Below are positions 8,362 through 11,240 of a stretch of 11,240 nt of DNA, piece by piece. The notes beneath the pieces were generated by a model that did not search any database, was not told the DNA's origin, and saw only the letters and a program-made list of their open reading frames with translations. The stretch comes from Sphingomonas bacterium (GTDB lineage: Bacteria; Pseudomonadota; Alphaproteobacteria; Sphingomonadales; Sphingomonadaceae): contig NZ_CAHJWX010000024.1 in assembly GCF_903643065.1 (NCBI RefSeq), forward strand, positions 1 to 11,240. The letters are read 5' to 3'. Numbering within the stretch: position 1 is the stretch's first letter; each line of letters starts with the position of its first letter. The translations under genes and the position numbers were made by a program.

Positions 8362-9699
8362 ATGGCGGCCCGCATGAGCACGCAGCCGCAGACCCTGACC
8401 GACCTCCAGCCCTCCGGCTTCTTCACGCGCCGGCTCGCGGAGGCCGACCCGGCCGTCGCCGCCGGCGTCGCGCGCGAGCTGCGGCGCGAGCAGGATCAGG
8501 TGGAGCTGATCGCCAGCGAGAACATCGTCAGCCGCGCCGTGCTGGAGGCGCAGGGCAGCGTGTTCACCAACAAATACGCGGAAGGCTATCCCGGCAAGCG
8601 TTATTACCAGGGCTGCGGCCCGTCCGACGAGGTCGAGCGGCTCGCGATCGATCGGGCGAAGACGCTGTTCGGCTGTGCCCATGCCAACGTCCAGCCGCAT
8701 TCGGGCGCGCAGGCGAACGGCGCGGTGATGCTGGCGCTGGTCAAGCCGGGCGACACGATCCTGGGCATGAGCCTGGACGCGGGCGGGCATCTGACCCACG
8801 GCGCCCGCGCGGCGATGAGCGGGAAGTGGTTCGACGCGGTCCAATATGGCGTGACGCGCGACACCCACCTGATCGACTATGACCAGGTCGAGGCGCTCGC
8901 CCTGGAGCGGCGGCCGAAGCTGATCATCGCCGGCGGCTCCGCCTATCCGCGCCGGATCGACTTTGCCCGCTTCCGCGCGATCGCCGACCGGGTCGGGGCC
9001 TATTTCATGGTCGACATGGCGCATTTCGCCGGCATCGTCGCCGCCGGGCTCTATCCGTCGCCCTTCGACCACGCGCATGTCGTCACCACCACCACGCACA
9101 AGACGCTGCGCGGCCCGCGCGGCGGCATGATCATGACGGACGACGAGGCGCTGGCGAAGAAGCTCAATTCGGCGGTGTTCCCGGGGCTGCAGGGCGGGCC
9201 GCTGATGCACGTGATCGCCGCCAAGGCGGTGGCGTTCGGCGAGGCGCTGGAGCCCGGCTACAAGGGCTATATCACCGCCGTGGTGGAGAACGCCAAGGTG
9301 CTGGCGGCGACGCTGGAGGAGCGCGGCGCCGCCGTGGTGTCGGGCGGGACGGACACGCACCTGGCGCTGATCGACCTGACGCCGCTGGGAAAGAACGGGC
9401 CGGGCGTCACCGGCCGCGACGCGGACGAGGCGCTGGAGCGCGCCGGCATCACCTGCAACAAGAACGGCATCCCCTTCGATCCTCTGCCGCCCGTCAAGAC
9501 CAGCGGCATCCGCGTCGGCTCGCCGGCGGGCACGACGCGCGGCTTCGGCCCGGCCGAGTTCCGCGAGATCGGCCACCTGGTCGCCGACGTGCTCGACGGG
9601 CTGGCCAGGATGGGCGAGGGCGGCGACGGCCAGGTCGAGGCGGCGGTGCGCGAGCGCGTCCGCGCGCTGTGCGCCCGTTTTCCCATCTACAACGGGTAG
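8362..9699 (+). CDS. glyA: Serine hydroxymethyltransferase
   Basis: This cytoplasmic pyridoxal-phosphate enzyme interconverts serine and glycine and loads one-carbon units onto tetrahydrofolate, feeding purine and thymidylate synthesis. The 445-residue product shows the family landmarks: [35 protein letters not shown], the cofactor aspartate in VDMAHFAG (D218), and the cofactor-binding lysine in [14 protein letters not shown] (K247). These two lie 29 residues apart, as in the E. coli enzyme. [14 protein letters not shown] near the C-terminus is also typical. The ATG at 8362 has GAGG four bases before it; an ATG at 8374 (MSTQPQTL) is a good alternative that fits the usual family N-terminus. 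nrdR follows after 3 bp, a gene order common in alphaproteobacteria linking one-carbon and deoxyribonucleotide supply. Confidence 0.97.
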   Translation: MAARMSTQPQTLTDLQPSGFFTRRLAEADPAVAAGVARELRREQDQVELIASENIVSRAVLEAQGSVFTNKYAEGYPGKRYYQGCGPSDEVERLAIDRAKTLFGCAHANVQPHSGAQANGAVMLALVKPGDTILGMSLDAGGHLTHGARAAMSGKWFDAVQYGVTRDTHLIDYDQVEALALERRPKLIIAGGSAYPRRIDFARFRAIADRVGAYFMVDMAHFAGIVAAGLYPSPFDHAHVVTTTTHKTLRGPRGGMIMTDDEALAKKLNSAVFPGLQGGPLMHVIAAKAVAFGEALEPGYKGYITAVVENAKVLAATLEERGAAVVSGGTDTHLALIDLTPLGKNGPGVTGRDADEALERAGITCNKNGIPFDPLPPVKTSGIRVGSPAGTTRGFGPAEFREIGHLVADVLDGLARMGEGGDGQVEAAVRERVRALCARFPIYNG

Positions 9700-9702
9700 C
9701 GC

Positions 9703-10155
9703 ATGCGCTGTCCGTTCTGTGGGCATGAGGACAGCCAGGTGAAGGACAGCCGCCCCACCGACGACGGGGCGGCGATCCGGCGGCGGCGGCAGTGCGAGGG
9801 CTGTGCCGCGCGCTTCACCACGTTCGAGCGCATCCAGCTGCGCGAGCTGACCGTGCTCAAGTCCGACGGCCGGCGCCAGCCGTTCGAGCGCGACAAGCTG
9901 CTGCGCTCGCTGGCGATCGCCGCGCGCAAGCGGCCGGTGGAGCCCGCGCGATTGGAGAAGCTCGTGTCGGGTATCCAGCGCCAGCTGGAGACGGCGGGCG
10001 AGGGCGAGGTCACCGCGCACCGCATCGGCGAGCTGGTGATGGCCGGGCTCAAGACGCTCGATCCCGTCGCCTATATCCGCTTCGCCAGCGTCTATCGCGA
10101 CTTCAGCGAGGCGAAGGATTTCGAGGCGTTCGCCGGCGAGGTGGCGGGAGAGTGA
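9703..10155 (+). CDS. nrdR: NrdR, ATP/dATP-responsive repressor of ribonucleotide reductase genes
   Basis: NrdR senses ATP and dATP and represses ribonucleotide reductase operons by binding NrdR boxes. The 150-residue product fits the family length. It starts [18 protein letters not shown] with a zinc ribbon made by C3, C6, C31 and C34 (CPFC and CEGC), includes the characteristic [18 protein letters not shown] segment, and continues with an ATP-cone domain at about 49-139 ([20 protein letters not shown] onward). The ATG lies 3 bp after the glyA stop, and its own stop TGA overlaps the GTG start of the next gene, so the run is translated as a unit. No ribonucleotide reductase gene or obvious NrdR box is present in the window. 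Confidence 0.97.
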   Translation: MRCPFCGHEDSQVKDSRPTDDGAAIRRRRQCEGCAARFTTFERIQLRELTVLKSDGRRQPFERDKLLRSLAIAARKRPVEPARLEKLVSGIQRQLETAGEGEVTAHRIGELVMAGLKTLDPVAYIRFASVYRDFSEAKDFEAFAGEVAGE

Positions 10156-10538
10156 CGTTCTGGGCCTACGTGCTGCGGTGCGCGGACGACAGCTATTATA
10201 CCGGGCATACCGACGCGCTGGAGGCTAGCATCGGCGCGCACCAGTCGGGCGAGCTGCCGGGCTACACGCAGCGGCGGCGGCCGGTGACGCTGGCCTGGTC
10301 GCAGGAGTTTCCGACCCGGCTGGAGGCGCTGGAGGCGGAGCGGCGCATCAAGGGGTGGAGCCGGGCCAGGAAGGAGGCGCTGTTCCGGGAGGATCGGGCG
10401 GCGATCCACGCACTGGCGACCCCTCCGTCCGAACGGGCCCTTCGACTTCGCTCAGGGCGAACGGACGAGGATAACGAAGCCCTGCCGACCTCCGTTCGGG
10501 CTGAGCCAAGTCGAAGTACCTCTCCCCCCCCCCCGTGA
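10152..10538 (+). CDS. GIY-YIG domain protein with altered catalytic position and repeat-derived tail
   Basis: The first ~88 residues form a small GIY-YIG nuclease-like domain: AYVLRC (5-10) and YYTGHT (15-20) for the two signature strands, then a [20 protein letters not shown] stretch, the acidic residue E63 in EAERRIKGW, and SRARKEAL. Such standalone proteins (YhbQ/COG2827-like) are common and poorly characterised. The arginine usually found after the second signature (pattern LExR near residue 26) is serine here (LEASIGAH, S26), so nuclease activity is doubtful. Residues about 91-128 are low-complexity and encoded by two inverted palindromic repeats and a poly-C run, ending STSPPPP. The GTG start at 10152 overlaps the nrdR stop (GTGA), with GGGAG just upstream; the stop overlaps the next gene's start in the same way. 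It could be a functional adaptor or an eroding gene. Confidence 0.8.
   Translation: MTFWAYVLRCADDSYYTGHTDALEASIGAHQSGELPGYTQRRRPVTLAWSQEFPTRLEALEAERRIKGWSRARKEALFREDRAAIHALATPPSERALRLRSGRTDEDNEALPTSVRAEPSRSTSPPPP
10422..10470. repeat. REP-like palindromic repeat, copy 1 (inverted relative to copy 2)
   Basis: A 49-bp nested palindrome: outer arms CCTCCGTCCG and CGGACGAGG, inner arms GCCCT and AGGGC around CTTCGACTTCGCTC. The reverse complement of 10436-10464 matches copy 2 at 24 of 29 bases. The core (CTTCGACTTCGCTCAG) is of a type found between many sphingomonad genes. It lies inside the 3' end of the GIY-YIG reading frame. Confidence 0.8.
10492..10520. repeat. REP-like palindromic repeat, copy 2
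   Basis: A 29-bp core (CCGTTCGGGCTGAGCCAAGT then CGAAGTACC) in opposite orientation to copy 1, 27 bp away, with five mismatches to it. Together the two copies can form a larger hairpin spanning 10436-10520. It is more degenerate than copy 1 and ends 14 bp before the methyltransferase start codon. Confidence 0.75.
10524..10534. repeat. Run of eleven C directly before the methyltransferase start codon
   Basis: Eleven consecutive C bases sit between the second palindromic repeat and the GTG start at 10535, where a ribosome binding site should be. In the GIY-YIG frame they encode the closing prolines. One extra C would join the GIY-YIG frame to the methyltransferase frame. The length could also be a sequencing error, since homopolymers are error-prone. 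Confidence 0.85.
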
Positions 10539-11240
10539 TCGTCCTCGTCCGGCCCCAACTCGCCGAGAATATCGGCAAGGCGGCGCGTGCGATGCTTAAT
10601 TTCGGGTTGACCGAATTGCGGCTGGTCAGCCCTCGGGATGGGTGGCCGAATCCGGCGGCGGGGCCGGCGGCGAGCGGGGCGGACCATGTGCTTGCCGACG
10701 CGGAAGTGTTCGAGAGTGTTGCCGCGGCGACGTCGGATTGCACGCATGTGTTGGCGACGACGGTACGCAAGCGCGGCGTCACCAAGCCGGTGCTGACGCC
10801 CGCCGCCGCCGCCGCCGCGATCCGGGCCGAGCCGGGCCGCGCGGCGATCCTGTTCGGGCCGGAGCGATCCGGGCTGGAGACCGACGACGTGGCGCTCGCC
10901 CGCACGATCGTGACGGTGCCGATCAACCCCCGGTTCGGCTCGCTCAACCTCGCCCAGGCGGTGATCCTGCTCGCATACGAATGGTCAAGGGCGGAGGCGC
11001 TGGCGCAGCCGCCGGCGGTGGCGCTGGAGCCGCCCGCGCCGCAGGCGGAGCTGGAGGGCATGATCGAGCAGCTAGACGCGATGCTGGTGGCGAGCGGCTT
11101 TTATCATCCGCCCGATCGCGCCCCCACCGCGCGCAGGACGCTGCGCACGCTGCTCACCAAGCCGGGCTGGTCGGCGCAGGAGGTGCGCACGCTGCGCGGC
11201 GTGCTGTCGGCGCTGGACGGCGCCAAGCGGGCGCGGACCT
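10535..11240 (+). CDS. trmJ: TrmJ-type SPOUT tRNA 2'-O-methyltransferase (3' end outside window)
   Basis: This cytoplasmic SAM-dependent enzyme family methylates ribose 2'-O positions in the tRNA anticodon loop (position 32 in E. coli TrmJ). The 235 visible codons show the SpoU/TrmJ motifs in order: the N-terminal strand VIVLVRPQ followed by ENIGKAARAMLNFGL (N12, R18), LFGPERSGL (G108, E110) and INPRFGSLNLAQAV (N131, N138), which with the knotted C-terminal part form the SAM site. The tail (MLVASGFYHPPDRA, then LRTLLTKPGWSAQEVRTLRG) matches the TrmJ C-terminal extension. E. coli TrmJ has 246 residues, so only the last few codons should be missing. The GTG at 10535 is needed to keep the first strand and overlaps the GIY-YIG stop (GTGA). 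It has no ribosome binding site, only a poly-C run, so translation probably depends on coupling. An ATG at codon 20 would delete motif 1. Confidence 0.9.
   Translation, partial: MIVLVRPQLAENIGKAARAMLNFGLTELRLVSPRDGWPNPAAGPAASGADHVLADAEVFESVAAATSDCTHVLATTVRKRGVTKPVLTPAAAAAAIRAEPGRAAILFGPERSGLETDDVALARTIVTVPINPRFGSLNLAQAVILLAYEWSRAEALAQPPAVALEPPAPQAELEGMIEQLDAMLVASGFYHPPDRAPTARRTLRTLLTKPGWSAQEVRTLRGVLSALDGAKRART

Noticed and set aside
6781..10020. 1079-codon open frame on the minus strand under kup copy 2, glyA and nrdR
   Set aside because: It crosses three well-supported plus-strand genes, has the same low-complexity composition, and arises from the scarcity of stop codons in GC-rich DNA.

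Overview
The window is high-GC DNA, almost fully coding, and looks like a chromosomal piece of an alphaproteobacterium, most likely a sphingomonad. Supporting signs are the glyA-nrdR pairing, the codon bias, and small palindromic repeats of a kind common between sphingomonad genes (two copies near 10.4-10.5 kb, a possible different family near 6.1 kb). No mobile element, tRNA, rRNA or CRISPR array was seen. Organism assignment is inference.

Left part (1-6258, minus strand): a potassium-uptake region. Reading right to left, it holds a 48-aa single-span membrane protein, a Kup potassium transporter, a 143-bp gap with the only AT-richer patch nearby, and a kdp operon. The operon order is a signal-peptide outer-membrane beta-barrel protein, a 27-aa single-span microprotein, kdpF (29 aa), kdpA, then kdpB, which leaves the window at its left edge. 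Gaps inside the operon are 4-14 bp, so the beta-barrel gene and the microprotein are probably co-transcribed with the Kdp ATPase.

Middle (6259-8316): a 159-bp divergent gap, then a second, clearly different Kup paralogue on the plus strand. Two Kup symporters and a Kdp pump are thus side by side, a low-affinity/high-affinity potassium cluster.

Right part (8362-11240, plus strand): a housekeeping run of glyA (serine hydroxymethyltransferase), nrdR (ribonucleotide reductase repressor), a small GIY-YIG protein and a TrmJ-type tRNA 2'-O-methyltransferase cut by the right edge. The last three are joined by a 3-bp gap or by stop/start overlaps. The GIY-YIG gene is odd: its usual catalytic arginine position reads serine, its last ~37 codons come from two inverted palindromic repeats, and it ends in an 11-C run directly before the methyltransferase start codon.

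The best candidates for something undescribed are the kdp-linked beta-barrel protein, the 27-aa and 48-aa membrane microproteins, and the repeat-eroded GIY-YIG/methyltransferase junction. I found no defence system or other clearly novel multi-gene system.
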